Shown here: positions 7,883-16,015 of the stretch, one piece after another
Layout: the number at the start of each line of letters is the position of its first letter
Numbering within the stretch: the stretch's first letter is position 1
Notes under the pieces: model-generated
Databases searched by the model: none
Told to the model about the DNA's origin: nothing
Seen by the model: only the letters and a program-made list of their open reading frames with translations
Translations under genes and position numbers: made by a program
Origin: Flavobacterium pectinovorum
GTDB lineage: Bacteria > Bacteroidota > Bacteroidia > Flavobacteriales > Flavobacteriaceae
DNA length: 42,198 bases
NCBI RefSeq assembly: GCF_006438875.1
Contig: NZ_RCZH01000021.1
Span: 1 to 42,198 of the forward strand
Direction of reading: 5' to 3'

Positions 7883-9517
7883 ATGAAATTAAAGTTTTAC
7901 ATCTTTTTATTTTTACTTTCCTCGGCTATTTTTGCACAGCAAAAACAAGTTGAGACCAGTATTGATACTACAAAAAATAAAATTGGAGCCGAATTTAAGT
8001 TAACGCTTAAAACGGTTGTCAGTTCAAAGTCGAAAGTTGTTTTTCCTAAACTAAAAACTATTGGACAACTGGAAGTAATTCAGTCGTATCCAATTGATAC
8101 GGTGAAGAAAAACGATACTTATGAATTGATCAAAAAATATGGTTTAACGCAATTTGATTCCGGAAAATATACCATTCCGAGTATTAAGATTTTAATTGAC
8201 AAACAGCCTTATTTATCAGATTCTATTCGTGTTGAAGTTGCCAATGTAAAAGTCGACACGTTACAACAAAAAATGTATGATATCAAAGACATTACTGCTG
8301 CTGACAGCGGAATAGGAAATTGGTGGATTTATCTTTTGATTCTTATCGTTATTCTTGCAATCGGAGCTTTTGTATATTGGTATGTCAAAAAACGCCAATT
8401 GAAAAAAATTGAAGAAGAAGTTTACAAAACGCCTATCGAAAAAGCGACAAGTTTGCTAAACAATCTGGAGCAAAAAGAATTGGTTCAAAAAGGTGAAATC
8501 AAAGAATACTACAGTGAATTAACCGATATTGCGCGTAACTATATTGAAGAAGCGATTCATATTCCGGCAATGGAAAGCACAACATCTGAATTGATTCAGG
8601 CGATCAGAACGGCTTCTACCAAAAAGAAAATGACGCTGACTCCTGAAACTGTCGAAAATTTGGAGCGTGTTTTACGTCAGGCGGATTTGGTGAAATTTGC
8701 AAAATCTAAACCTTTAGAATTTGAAATTACCGAAGACCGAAATAAAATTCAAAGAGTAATCCTTACACTTGATAATGCGATCCCAACTGAAGTTCCTGCC
8801 GAAGAAGAAGATCAATTGTTAAATGAAGCTCAGAAGCAAAAACAAATTAAGCAACAACTACTTAAAAAACGCAATAAACGTATCGCAATTGCTGTAGGAA
8901 CTGTCGTATTTTTAGTATTTGCTACAACAACATTCTTTATTGTTACTAAAGGTTTCAATTATGTAAAAGACAATCTTATTGGGCATCCATCAAAAGAATT
9001 ATTAGAGGGAGAATGGGTAAAAAGTGCCTACGGAAATCCTGCTGTTCTTCTTGAAACTCCAAAAGTTTTAAAACGAATGGATACTCAAAAAGTATTACCA
9101 AAAGAAACTATGGCACTTATTAAAGAGATGCAGCTTTTCGCTTACGGAAGTATGATTGACAACTTTTACGTGGCAGTTTCAACTAGTAAATTTAAAAATC
9201 CTGTAGAGCTTGATTTAGCAAAAGCTTTAGAGGGATCTTTAAAAGTAATTGAATCTCAGGGCGGACAAAATATTATTGTAAAACAAGAAGATTTTCAAAC
9301 CAATCAGGGTATTCAGGGATTAAAAGGATATGGAACAATGACAATCCTAAATCCGGTTGACAAAACAAGTTCAAAAGCATATTATGAAATTTTGCTTTTC
9401 AAACAAGATCAGGGATTACAGCAAATCGTGATTTTACATCAGGAAGGCGATACCTATGCGAATGATATTACAGCACGCATTTTAAATTCTGTTGAACTTC
9501 AAAAAGCGAGCAACTAA
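7883..9517 (+). CDS. Bat-operon membrane protein with two membrane spans and a C-terminal extracytoplasmic domain
   Basis: A 544-residue protein. A signal peptide (about residues 1-18, ending IFAQ) precedes a beta-rich domain to about residue 115. A membrane span follows at about 146-168 (WWIYLLILIVILAIGAF), then a charged cytoplasmic helical region resembling the DUF4381/BatD tail. A second span sits at about 333-353, and a roughly 190-residue C-terminal domain follows. The position between DUF58 and batA is where flavobacteria carry a BatD-like gene. Its N-terminal half is consistent with that. I do not recognise the C-terminal domain. The last base of its stop codon is the first base of the batA start (TAATG), so the two are translationally coupled. 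Confidence 0.75.
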   Translation: MKLKFYIFLFLLSSAIFAQQKQVETSIDTTKNKIGAEFKLTLKTVVSSKSKVVFPKLKTIGQLEVIQSYPIDTVKKNDTYELIKKYGLTQFDSGKYTIPSIKILIDKQPYLSDSIRVEVANVKVDTLQQKMYDIKDITAADSGIGNWWIYLLILIVILAIGAFVYWYVKKRQLKKIEEEVYKTPIEKATSLLNNLEQKELVQKGEIKEYYSELTDIARNYIEEAIHIPAMESTTSELIQAIRTASTKKKMTLTPETVENLERVLRQADLVKFAKSKPLEFEITEDRNKIQRVILTLDNAIPTEVPAEEEDQLLNEAQKQKQIKQQLLKKRNKRIAIAVGTVVFLVFATTTFFIVTKGFNYVKDNLIGHPSKELLEGEWVKSAYGNPAVLLETPKVLKRMDTQKVLPKETMALIKEMQLFAYGSMIDNFYVAVSTSKFKNPVELDLAKALEGSLKVIESQGGQNIIVKQEDFQTNQGIQGLKGYGTMTILNPVDKTSSKAYYEILLFKQDQGLQQIVILHQEGDTYANDITARILNSVELQKASN

Positions 9518-10518
9518 TGGATAAAATAACTTTTTTAAACCCACAATTTTTTTGGTTGTTTCTATTGATTCCAATTACGATCGCTTGGTTCTTTTGGAAA
9601 CGAAATCAGCAATCACCTACTTTAAAGATGAGTTCGACACAAGGTTTCAAAAATAGCGAATCGCTATTAACGAAATTAAAACCTTGTTTATATGTTTTTA
9701 GAATTATTGCCTTATGTTCTTTAATTATTGCTTTAGCAAGACCCAGAACAGTTGATATAAGCAGTCAGACAAAAACCACGAAAGGAATTGATATTGTTCT
9801 TGCAATTGACGTGTCAGGAAGTATGCTGGCAAAAGATTTAAAGCCAAACCGTATGGAAGCTTTAAAAAGAGTAGCCGCAGATTTTGTTGGAGAAAGACCA
9901 AATGACAGAGTTGGATTGGTTTTATACGCTTCTGAAGCTTATACAAAAACTCCGGTAACAAGTGACAAAGCGATTATCCTCGAAGCGATAAAAGGAATTA
10001 AATATGATACGGCTTTACAAGACGGAACCGGAATTGGGATGGGATTGGCAACTGCCGTAAACCGTCTTAAAGACAGTAAAGCAAAAAGTAGAGTGGTCAT
10101 TTTAATGACCGATGGTGTTAATAATGCCGGTTTTATCGAGCCGGAAACGGCATCAGACATTGCGAAACAATACGGAATAAAAGTTTATACAATTGGGATT
10201 GGTACCAACGGAATGGCAGAATCTCCATATGCTTATGCACCAAATGGAGGATTTTTATATAAAATGCAAAAGGTTGAAATCGACGAACAATTAATGAAAA
10301 GTATTGCCCGTAAAACTGATGGAACTTATTTTAGAGCAACAAGTAATGATAGATTAGCTGAAATATACAACGCAATTAATAAATTAGAAACTACTGAAAT
10401 CCAGGAATTAAAATTCTATGATTACGACGAAAAATACAGGGGTTTTGTTTTATTAGCAGCCTTTTTATTATTGTTGGAAGTAGGTTTAAGAAATACGGTT
10501 TACAGAAGCTTTATTTAA
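9517..10518 (+). CDS. batA: BatA, VWA-domain membrane protein
   Basis: A 333-residue inner-membrane protein. Spans are predicted at about 10-26, 57-75 and near the C-terminus (about 307-323). Between them lies a von Willebrand A domain with the MIDAS motif DVSGSM (Asp98, Ser100, Ser102), a conserved Thr in DGTGIG, and MTDGVNN. The domain faces the periplasm in the usual Bat model. BatA and BatB interact in other Bacteroidota and spirochaetes. It overlaps the preceding gene by one base, so stoichiometric production is likely. Confidence 0.95.
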   Translation: MDKITFLNPQFFWLFLLIPITIAWFFWKRNQQSPTLKMSSTQGFKNSESLLTKLKPCLYVFRIIALCSLIIALARPRTVDISSQTKTTKGIDIVLAIDVSGSMLAKDLKPNRMEALKRVAADFVGERPNDRVGLVLYASEAYTKTPVTSDKAIILEAIKGIKYDTALQDGTGIGMGLATAVNRLKDSKAKSRVVILMTDGVNNAGFIEPETASDIAKQYGIKVYTIGIGTNGMAESPYAYAPNGGFLYKMQKVEIDEQLMKSIARKTDGTYFRATSNDRLAEIYNAINKLETTEIQELKFYDYDEKYRGFVLLAAFLLLLEVGLRNTVYRSFI

Positions 10519-10601
10519 AATATTTTAGTCGCAGTCACAGTTTTACAGTTTACAGCTGAAAACCGAGACTGAAAACTGCGACTGAGAACTAGAATTAAAA
10601 A
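10519..10601. repeat. Inverted-repeat spacer between batA and batB
   Basis: A 9-base inverted repeat, AGTCGCAGT at 10527-10535 against 10575-10583, plus a 23-base block (10568-10590) matching 6863-6885 with one mismatch. The same repeat family therefore occupies two spacers of one operon. Confidence 0.75.
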
Positions 10602-11636
10602 ATGGAATTAGACGAAAAAAAATATTTATATCTTTTGTTATTACTCCCAATTGTGGTGTGTATTTTCCTTTTCAATATGTATTGGAAAAGAAAAAAACAA
10701 CGCGAATTTGGTGATCTCGAAATGGTAAAAAGACTGAGCCCTGAGCGATCTGTTTTTAAACCTGTATTAAAATTATCGGTGATACTTTTGGCACTTGCCT
10801 GTTTAATTATCGGATTGGTAAATCCGAAGATTGGAACAAAAATGGAAACTGTAAAACGTGAAGGTATCGACATTGTTTTTGCCGTTGACGTTTCTAAAAG
10901 TATGCTTGCCGAAGATGTTGCACCAAGTCGTTTAGAAAAAAGTAAACAACTGGTTTCGCAGATCATCAATAACTTAGGAAATGACAGAATTGGAATTGTA
11001 GCTTACGCAGGAAGTGCTTTCCCGGTTTTGCCAATTACTTCTGATTATAATGTTGCCAAAATGTTCCTGCAAAGTATGACGCCGGATATGGTTTCGTCAC
11101 AAGGAACTTCACTTGATGAAGCAATCAGATTATCATCGACTTATTTTGACGAAAAAAGTAAAACAAGTAAACTCTTGATTCTGATTTCTGATGGAGAAGA
11201 TCATTCTGAAGGTGCTTCGGCTGCTGCAGAAGAAGCCAATAAAATGGGAATGAAAATCATTACAATTGGTGTTGGAACAGAAAAAGGAGGTACAATTCCG
11301 TTAAAAGAAAATGGTGTTGTAAAAAGCTTCCAACAAGATCAAAACGGACAAACTGTTATCACAAAACTAAATCAGGAAGGTTTGAAAACCATTGCAAAAG
11401 CTACAAAAGGCGGTTATGTATATGGCGGAAATACAAAAGAGGTTTTAGAATATATCAAAAACGCTTTAAACAACATTCAGAAAACAGAATTTGAAGCTAC
11501 TCAAATGGCCGATTTTCAAGCGCAATTTCAATGGTTCATTGGCTTTGCTTTCTTATTATTGTTTGTTGATATTTTCCTTTTAGAAAGAAAAACAAATTGG
11601 ATAAAAGAGTTGAATTTATTTAACGAAAAGAAATAA
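10602..11636 (+). CDS. batB: BatB, VWA-domain membrane protein
   Basis: A 344-residue paralogue of BatA. N-terminal spans lie at about 9-26 and 56-73, the VWA domain has MIDAS DVSKSM (Asp96, Ser98, Ser100), a TSLDEAI threonine and ISDGEDH, and a final span at about 313-330 precedes a short charged tail. The Gly of the usual DxSGS motif is Lys here (DVSKS), which keeps the metal-coordinating residues. It follows batA after an inverted-repeat spacer and precedes batC by 42 bases. Confidence 0.94.
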   Translation: MELDEKKYLYLLLLLPIVVCIFLFNMYWKRKKQREFGDLEMVKRLSPERSVFKPVLKLSVILLALACLIIGLVNPKIGTKMETVKREGIDIVFAVDVSKSMLAEDVAPSRLEKSKQLVSQIINNLGNDRIGIVAYAGSAFPVLPITSDYNVAKMFLQSMTPDMVSSQGTSLDEAIRLSSTYFDEKSKTSKLLILISDGEDHSEGASAAAEEANKMGMKIITIGVGTEKGGTIPLKENGVVKSFQQDQNGQTVITKLNQEGLKTIAKATKGGYVYGGNTKEVLEYIKNALNNIQKTEFEATQMADFQAQFQWFIGFAFLLLFVDIFLLERKTNWIKELNLFNEKK

Positions 11637-11678
11637 TTGTTTCCCTTAAGATTTGAAACAAAACATAAAAAAATTAGA

Positions 11679-12443
11679 ATGAAAAATTTACTTCTTTATA
11701 TTTTACTAACGTTTTCTTTAGCAGTTTCGGCTCAGGAAAAGGATAAAACATTGCCTGATGCCAATGAAGAATATAAGCAGAATAAATTTGTTGATGCTGA
11801 AGCTAATTATAGAATTTCGGAATCAAAATTTCCAAAGCGCGCAATTGCTCCTTACAATTTAGGAAACACTATTTATAAACAAAATCAGATTTCGGAAGCT
11901 AAATTTGCTTACGCGAAAGCCATAAAAAATGCCAAAACAAGACCTGAAAAACACAAAGCATTCCACAACTTAGGAAATGTTTTGATGAAAGAGAAAGATT
12001 ATACCCAAGCGGTTGAGGCCTACAAAGAAGCTTTGCGCAATGATCCAACAGATGAGGAAACGCGTTACAATTATGCTTTGGCAAAACAAAAATTAAAAGA
12101 AAATCCTCCGAAAAACGATAAAAACAAGGACAAAAATAAAGATAAGGACAAGGATAAAAATAAAGATAAAGACAAGGACAAAGATAAAAATAAAGACAAG
12201 GATAAAGATAAAAAAGACGACAAGGGCGACAAAGACAAGGATAAAAAAGATGGTAAAAACGATCCGAAGAAAGATGACAAATCAGACAATAAAGGAGAGC
12301 CAAAACCACAGCCTGGCGGAATATCTAAAGAACGAGTTCAGAATTTATTAGATGCCGTAAACAACGAAGAGAAGAAAGTTCAGGATAAAGTAAACGCTCA
12401 AAAAGTAAAAGGAAGTCCTAAAAAAACCGAAAAAGACTGGTAA
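11679..12443 (+). CDS. batC: BatC, TPR protein with a charged K/D linker
   Basis: A 254-residue exported protein started at ATG 11679. The upstream in-frame TTG at 11637 would put a charged stretch before the signal peptide (about residues 1-19, ending SAQ). Residues 28-135 hold tetratricopeptide repeats such as APYNLGNTIYKQNQ and AFHNLGNVLMKEKDY. Residues of roughly 144-207 are a low-complexity Lys/Asp/Asn tract, followed by a short conserved GGISKERVQNLLDAV motif typical of BatC C-termini. The protein presumably scaffolds the BatA/BatB complex at the envelope. The tract is encoded by a degenerate DNA repeat that could vary in length between strains. Confidence 0.92.
   Translation: MKNLLLYILLTFSLAVSAQEKDKTLPDANEEYKQNKFVDAEANYRISESKFPKRAIAPYNLGNTIYKQNQISEAKFAYAKAIKNAKTRPEKHKAFHNLGNVLMKEKDYTQAVEAYKEALRNDPTDEETRYNYALAKQKLKENPPKNDKNKDKNKDKDKDKNKDKDKDKDKNKDKDKDKKDDKGDKDKDKKDGKNDPKKDDKSDNKGEPKPQPGGISKERVQNLLDAVNNEEKKVQDKVNAQKVKGSPKKTEKDW
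12112..12296 (+). repeat. Purine-rich tandem repeat encoding the BatC K/D linker
   Basis: A run of degenerate six- to twelve-base units of the type AAAGATAAGGAC and AATAAAGATAAA encodes alternating Lys and Asp with occasional Asn. The coding strand here is almost free of thymine beyond the Asp and Asn codons. Its opposite strand stays open in other frames, which gives spurious Ser/Leu-rich reading frames. Confidence 0.85.
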
Positions 12444-12575
12444 AATAAGGCTGAATTGTTTAATCGCTAATTTATTGATTTGAATCATCTTAGAACCAAT
12501 TAAACAATATTTCACCGATTAAACGGTTAAACTAAAAAACAATTAAACAGTTAAACAAAAACTGAAAATAATTTA
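12444..12575. other. batC-batD spacer with repeated words
   Basis: A 132-base non-coding spacer. An inverted repeat pairs ATTGTTTAAT (12455-12464) with ATTAAACAAT (12499-12508). Two direct copies of an AATTAAACnGTTAAAC-type word follow near 12516-12532 and 12540-12556. No -7 consensus was found. Confidence 0.5.
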
Positions 12576-14327
12576 ATGAAAAGATATTTAATTTTATTAC
12601 TATTCACTTTTCAAGGGCTTTTGGCTCAAGTTCAATTTGAAGCCAGAGTAAGCAAAAACACGCTCGGACTGAACGAAAGATTACGTGTTGACTTTATGAT
12701 GAATGTTGATGGAGACAACTTTGATCAGCCTTCATTTGAAGGTTTTAGAATCGTAGGCGGCCCAAGTCAGCAAGTAAGTCAATCGTGGGTAAACGGAAGA
12801 AGTTCTTTTCAGAAAATATATTCTTATATTTTACAGCCCAATCAAAAAGGAACAGTTTATATCAAGCAGGCGGCTATTGAATACAACGGTCAGATTTACA
12901 AGACATCGCCTATAAAAATCGTTGTTACAAATGCCGTTGCACAAGAAAGAGATCCAAACGATCCTAGACCACAAGGATCTTCTAATGGAGACGAAATGCT
13001 AAATCTTGTAGCCGAAATTTCAAAAACAAGTCCATATGTAAATGAGCCTATTACAGTAGTTTACAAACTGTATTTCAACAATATCAATGTTAATGGCTTT
13101 AAAGAATTGGCTAAGCCAAAATATAACGACTTCTGGAATCAGAATATCGATATCAAACAATTGTCCCTTGAGCAAGGAACTTATCAAGGAGAAAAATGTT
13201 ATTATGTAATCCTGAAAAAGACCATTCTGTATCCTCAAAAATCAGGCAGACTTACTATTGAACCACTTTCGCTGGAAATTGGCGTACAAATGCCAACAAA
13301 TCGTCGGGACATGTTTGGTCAAATGATTCTTACTGATGGAAGCAAAGTTGTTTCTGCCGGAGCAAAAACCATTAATATAAGACCTCTTCCTGAAGCTACG
13401 AAACCGGAAGGTTTTAGCGGAGCGGTTGGTAAATTTGATTTTACGGTAACACCTTCTAAAACCTCTTTAAAAAGCGGAGAAAGTCTTGACTTAATCGTTA
13501 GTGCCTCAGGAAACGGAAACATGAAATTGTTTACACTACCAAAACCTGTTGTTCCTAATGCACTGGAAATGTATGATCCGGTTCATGACGAAAAAGTGAC
13601 AACTTCACTGTCTGGAATGTCAGGAAAAATAACTGATAAATACACCATTATTCCGCAATATAAAGGGAAATATGCTATAAAACCTATGGTATTCTCTTAT
13701 TTTGATTTGAATACAGGTTCTTATAAAACCATAACTTCAAAAGAAATTATGGTCGATGTTCTTGACGGACCAATGCAAGCTGAAGCAAATGCAACAGCTG
13801 CTAAAAACGTGATTTCGAAAACAGAGCAATTCAAATATATCAAATCAAAAACAACATTAGTTGCCATTGCCAGAAATGATTTTTATGGTTCTGATTTGTA
13901 TTATACTTTGTTGTTCTTACCATTTATAATTTTACCAATTATTGTTCTGGCTAAGAAAAGAAAAGAAGCAATTGATGGCGATGTTACCGGAAACCGTATT
14001 AGAATGAATAATAAACTGGCGAAGAAATATTTATCTGAAGCCAAGAAACAAATCAACAACAAAGAGCCATTTTATATCGCTTTGGAAAAAGCAATGCACA
14101 ATTTCCTGAAAGCAAAATTGCATATTGAAACTTCAGAAATGAGCAAAGACAATATTCGCGAATTGCTGTTATCAAGAAATTCAAATCCGGAAACAGTTCA
14201 GAATTTTATTAATCTGACAGAAAACTGTGAGTTTGCAAGATATGCTCCGGCATCAAGCGCTTCAATTCAACAGGATTACGAAAAAGCAGTTCTGATTATC
14301 TCTGAATTGGAGAAACAGATTGTTTAA
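12576..14327 (+). CDS. batD: BatD, oxygen-tolerance protein
   Basis: A 583-residue protein with a signal peptide (about 1-18), a long beta-rich extracytoplasmic region with the family opening FEARVSKNTLGLNERLRVDF, and a single span at about 442-461 (LYYTLLFLPFIILPIIVLA). A cytoplasmic helical tail follows, ending in an EKAVLIISELEKQIV coiled segment. Length and layout fit the BatD family (PF13584). It is thought to link the extracytoplasmic VWA assembly to the cytoplasmic side. batE follows after 73 bases containing a hairpin. Confidence 0.93.
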   Translation: MKRYLILLLFTFQGLLAQVQFEARVSKNTLGLNERLRVDFMMNVDGDNFDQPSFEGFRIVGGPSQQVSQSWVNGRSSFQKIYSYILQPNQKGTVYIKQAAIEYNGQIYKTSPIKIVVTNAVAQERDPNDPRPQGSSNGDEMLNLVAEISKTSPYVNEPITVVYKLYFNNINVNGFKELAKPKYNDFWNQNIDIKQLSLEQGTYQGEKCYYVILKKTILYPQKSGRLTIEPLSLEIGVQMPTNRRDMFGQMILTDGSKVVSAGAKTINIRPLPEATKPEGFSGAVGKFDFTVTPSKTSLKSGESLDLIVSASGNGNMKLFTLPKPVVPNALEMYDPVHDEKVTTSLSGMSGKITDKYTIIPQYKGKYAIKPMVFSYFDLNTGSYKTITSKEIMVDVLDGPMQAEANATAAKNVISKTEQFKYIKSKTTLVAIARNDFYGSDLYYTLLFLPFIILPIIVLAKKRKEAIDGDVTGNRIRMNNKLAKKYLSEAKKQINNKEPFYIALEKAMHNFLKAKLHIETSEMSKDNIRELLLSRNSNPETVQNFINLTENCEFARYAPASSASIQQDYEKAVLIISELEKQIV

Positions 14328-14343
14328 ATTTAACTTTAATAGC

Positions 14344-14388
14344 AAACCTAACAGTCCCGAAGCCTCGGGATTAAAACCTGTTAGGTTT
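14344..14388. repeat. Two-level palindrome between batD and batE
   Basis: An outer inverted repeat AAACCTAACAG (14344-14354) pairs with 14378-14388. Inside it TCCCGA (14355-14360) pairs with 14365-14370. The inner TCCCGAnnnnTCGGGA core recurs at 15301-15310 region downstream, so it looks like a dispersed element rather than a terminator; it has no T tract and lies inside the operon. Confidence 0.8.
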
Positions 14389-14400
14389 AAAGAAAATAAA

Positions 14401-15147
14401 ATGAAAAATATAGTATATCTTTTTTTATTAATCACACAGATTTTCTTTGCTCAAAGCAGCTTTGAAAGAGGAAATACATTGTACCAAAAGGCGCAATATC
14501 AGCAAGCTGTAGATGTTTATGAAAGTATTATTAAAGAAGACAAACAACAATCTGCAGAGTTGTATTTTAACTTGGCAAACAGTTATTATAAATTAAATAA
14601 AGTAGCGCCTTCGATCTACAATTACGAGAAAGCATTGGTTCTTAAACCTCACGATCCGGATGTTTTGAACAATTTAAAATTTGCCAAAAAACTAACAATC
14701 GACGAAATTAAAGAAGTTCCGAAAGTAGGTTTTGCAAAACTGATTCAGAACTTTACCGGTATTTTTAATTATAATGTCTGGGCAAAAATCGCTGTGGGAA
14801 TTGCATTTCTATTTCTATTGGCTTTTATTGGTTATTACTTTTCACAGCTTACACTTACCAAAAGAATCTATTTCATTGGGATGTTTGTTCTTTTGGTTGC
14901 TTTGTTATTAAGTGTTTTTGCCGGAATGTCTGAGAAAAATCATTTTGATAACGATCGTCCAGCAATTGTTTTTTCAGAATTAAGCGAAGTTAGAAGCGAA
15001 CCTCAAAAAGCCGGAGCAGCCATTTTCTTATTGCATGAAGGTGCAAAAGTCTACGTTATGGAAACTCTTGGAAGATGGACAAAAATCGAATTAACGGATG
15101 GCACCGAAGGTTGGATTGATGGTACTACAATTAAAGAAGTAAAGTAA
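14401..15147 (+). CDS. batE: BatE, TPR and SH3-domain membrane protein
   Basis: A 248-residue protein when started at ATG 14401. The in-frame TTG at 14320 would translate the palindrome and push the signal peptide inward. After the signal (ending FFAQ) come TPR repeats (ELYFNLANSYYKLNK, SIYNYEKALVLKP), two membrane spans at about 130-149 and 156-175, and a C-terminal bacterial SH3 domain (about 185-245, VYVMETLGRWTKIEL, GWIDGTTIKEV). This arrangement is diagnostic of BatE. The SH3 domain faces the periplasm and may contact peptidoglycan. It is the last gene of the Bat operon. Confidence 0.93.
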   Translation: MKNIVYLFLLITQIFFAQSSFERGNTLYQKAQYQQAVDVYESIIKEDKQQSAELYFNLANSYYKLNKVAPSIYNYEKALVLKPHDPDVLNNLKFAKKLTIDEIKEVPKVGFAKLIQNFTGIFNYNVWAKIAVGIAFLFLLAFIGYYFSQLTLTKRIYFIGMFVLLVALLLSVFAGMSEKNHFDNDRPAIVFSELSEVRSEPQKAGAAIFLLHEGAKVYVMETLGRWTKIELTDGTEGWIDGTTIKEVK

Positions 15148-15445
15148 ATTTAATTTTTCACCATATAAGTGATATAAGTAATTATAAGTTGTGTGCATAC
15201 TTACACTAAAGTAAATTTATATCACACTTATGATTTTACCGCAAAGCTCGCAAGGTATTTACGCAAAGTTCACAAAGCTGAATCAACACATCCCGTCCCG
15301 AAGTTTCGGGATCGGGATTGTGAACTTTGTGTTTTCTGAGCATTCCAATAAACAAAAACCTTTGTGAACTTTGCGGTAAAAAAACATCCTGTGTAGAAAA
15401 AACATCCAGTTTTATATGTCCTTATATAACTTATATAGTAGAAAT
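15148..15445. repeat. Nested palindromic intergenic element
   Basis: The 298 bases between batE and the convergent folate gene hold nested inverted repeats. TTTACCGCAAAG (15235-15246) and CGCAAAGTTCACAAAG (15262-15277) are complementary to successive, overlapping parts of 15359-15380. The centre holds a TCCCGAAGTTTCGGGA palindrome near 15295-15310. Flanks carry ATATAAG/CTTATAT-type words on both sides (15164-15190 and 15422-15436). No gene is visible. It may act as a bidirectional terminator for the converging transcripts, but it lacks a simple T tract. Confidence 0.75.
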
Positions 15446-16015
15446 CTAAAATCTATAAACCTTCTCAGGCGTCACACAGTAATCTAATTTTACATCTGAT
15501 TCGAAGACATCGTCAATTTGATTTACTGATTCAAAGAAAGAAAGACCAATTTTAATAGTTTCGGGTTTACAACCAGCCAAAAACTTATCATAAAACCCTT
15601 TTCCATAACCAATACGATTGCCTAAAACATCAAAAGCTAAAAGCGGTACAAAAACCACCTCAATAGTTTCTGCAGGAACAGACAAACCATTTACCGGCTC
15701 CGGAATATTATATTCGTTTTTCTTAATTTTAGTATTATCTGTTAATAAAAAGTGAGACATAATGCGCGTTTCAAAATCACTTTTCGAAATCACAATTTCT
15801 TTATCTTTTCCGGAAAGCAAATGCAGAATATATTCGGTGTTAACCTCTTTTTGTTCTTCGATAGGAAGAAAAACATGATAATACGTTTTATCCCAAATGG
15901 GCAAACTGATTAAATTATTGGCTATAGCCAAACTCTTTTCTTCGAGATCATTTTCAGAAAGTTGTTTGCGAAGATTTTTATAATGTAATCGTAATTCTTT
16001 TTTATTCGTCGGCAT
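15446..16015 (-). CDS. 5-formyltetrahydrofolate cyclo-ligase
   Basis: A 189-residue cytoplasmic enzyme when started at the ATG complementing 16013-16015. The upstream in-frame start at 16066 would add 17 residues inside the neighbouring gene. The enzyme converts 5-formyl-THF to 5,10-methenyl-THF using ATP. The signature GYGKGFYDKFL lies at about 136-146, with an N-terminal KKELRLHYKNLRKQL basic helix and a late DYCVTPEKVYRF typical of the family (YgfA/MTHFS). It overlaps the upstream AstE/AspA-like gene by 14 bases, so the two are translationally coupled. Confidence 0.93.
   Translation of the reverse strand: MPTNKKELRLHYKNLRKQLSENDLEEKSLAIANNLISLPIWDKTYYHVFLPIEEQKEVNTEYILHLLSGKDKEIVISKSDFETRIMSHFLLTDNTKIKKNEYNIPEPVNGLSVPAETIEVVFVPLLAFDVLGNRIGYGKGFYDKFLAGCKPETIKIGLSFFESVNQIDDVFESDVKLDYCVTPEKVYRF

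Noticed and set aside
12071..12309. Ser/Leu-rich and Cys/Tyr-rich reading frames opposite batC
   Set aside because: They arise from the complement of the Lys/Asp codon repeat and have no independent coding signal or start context.
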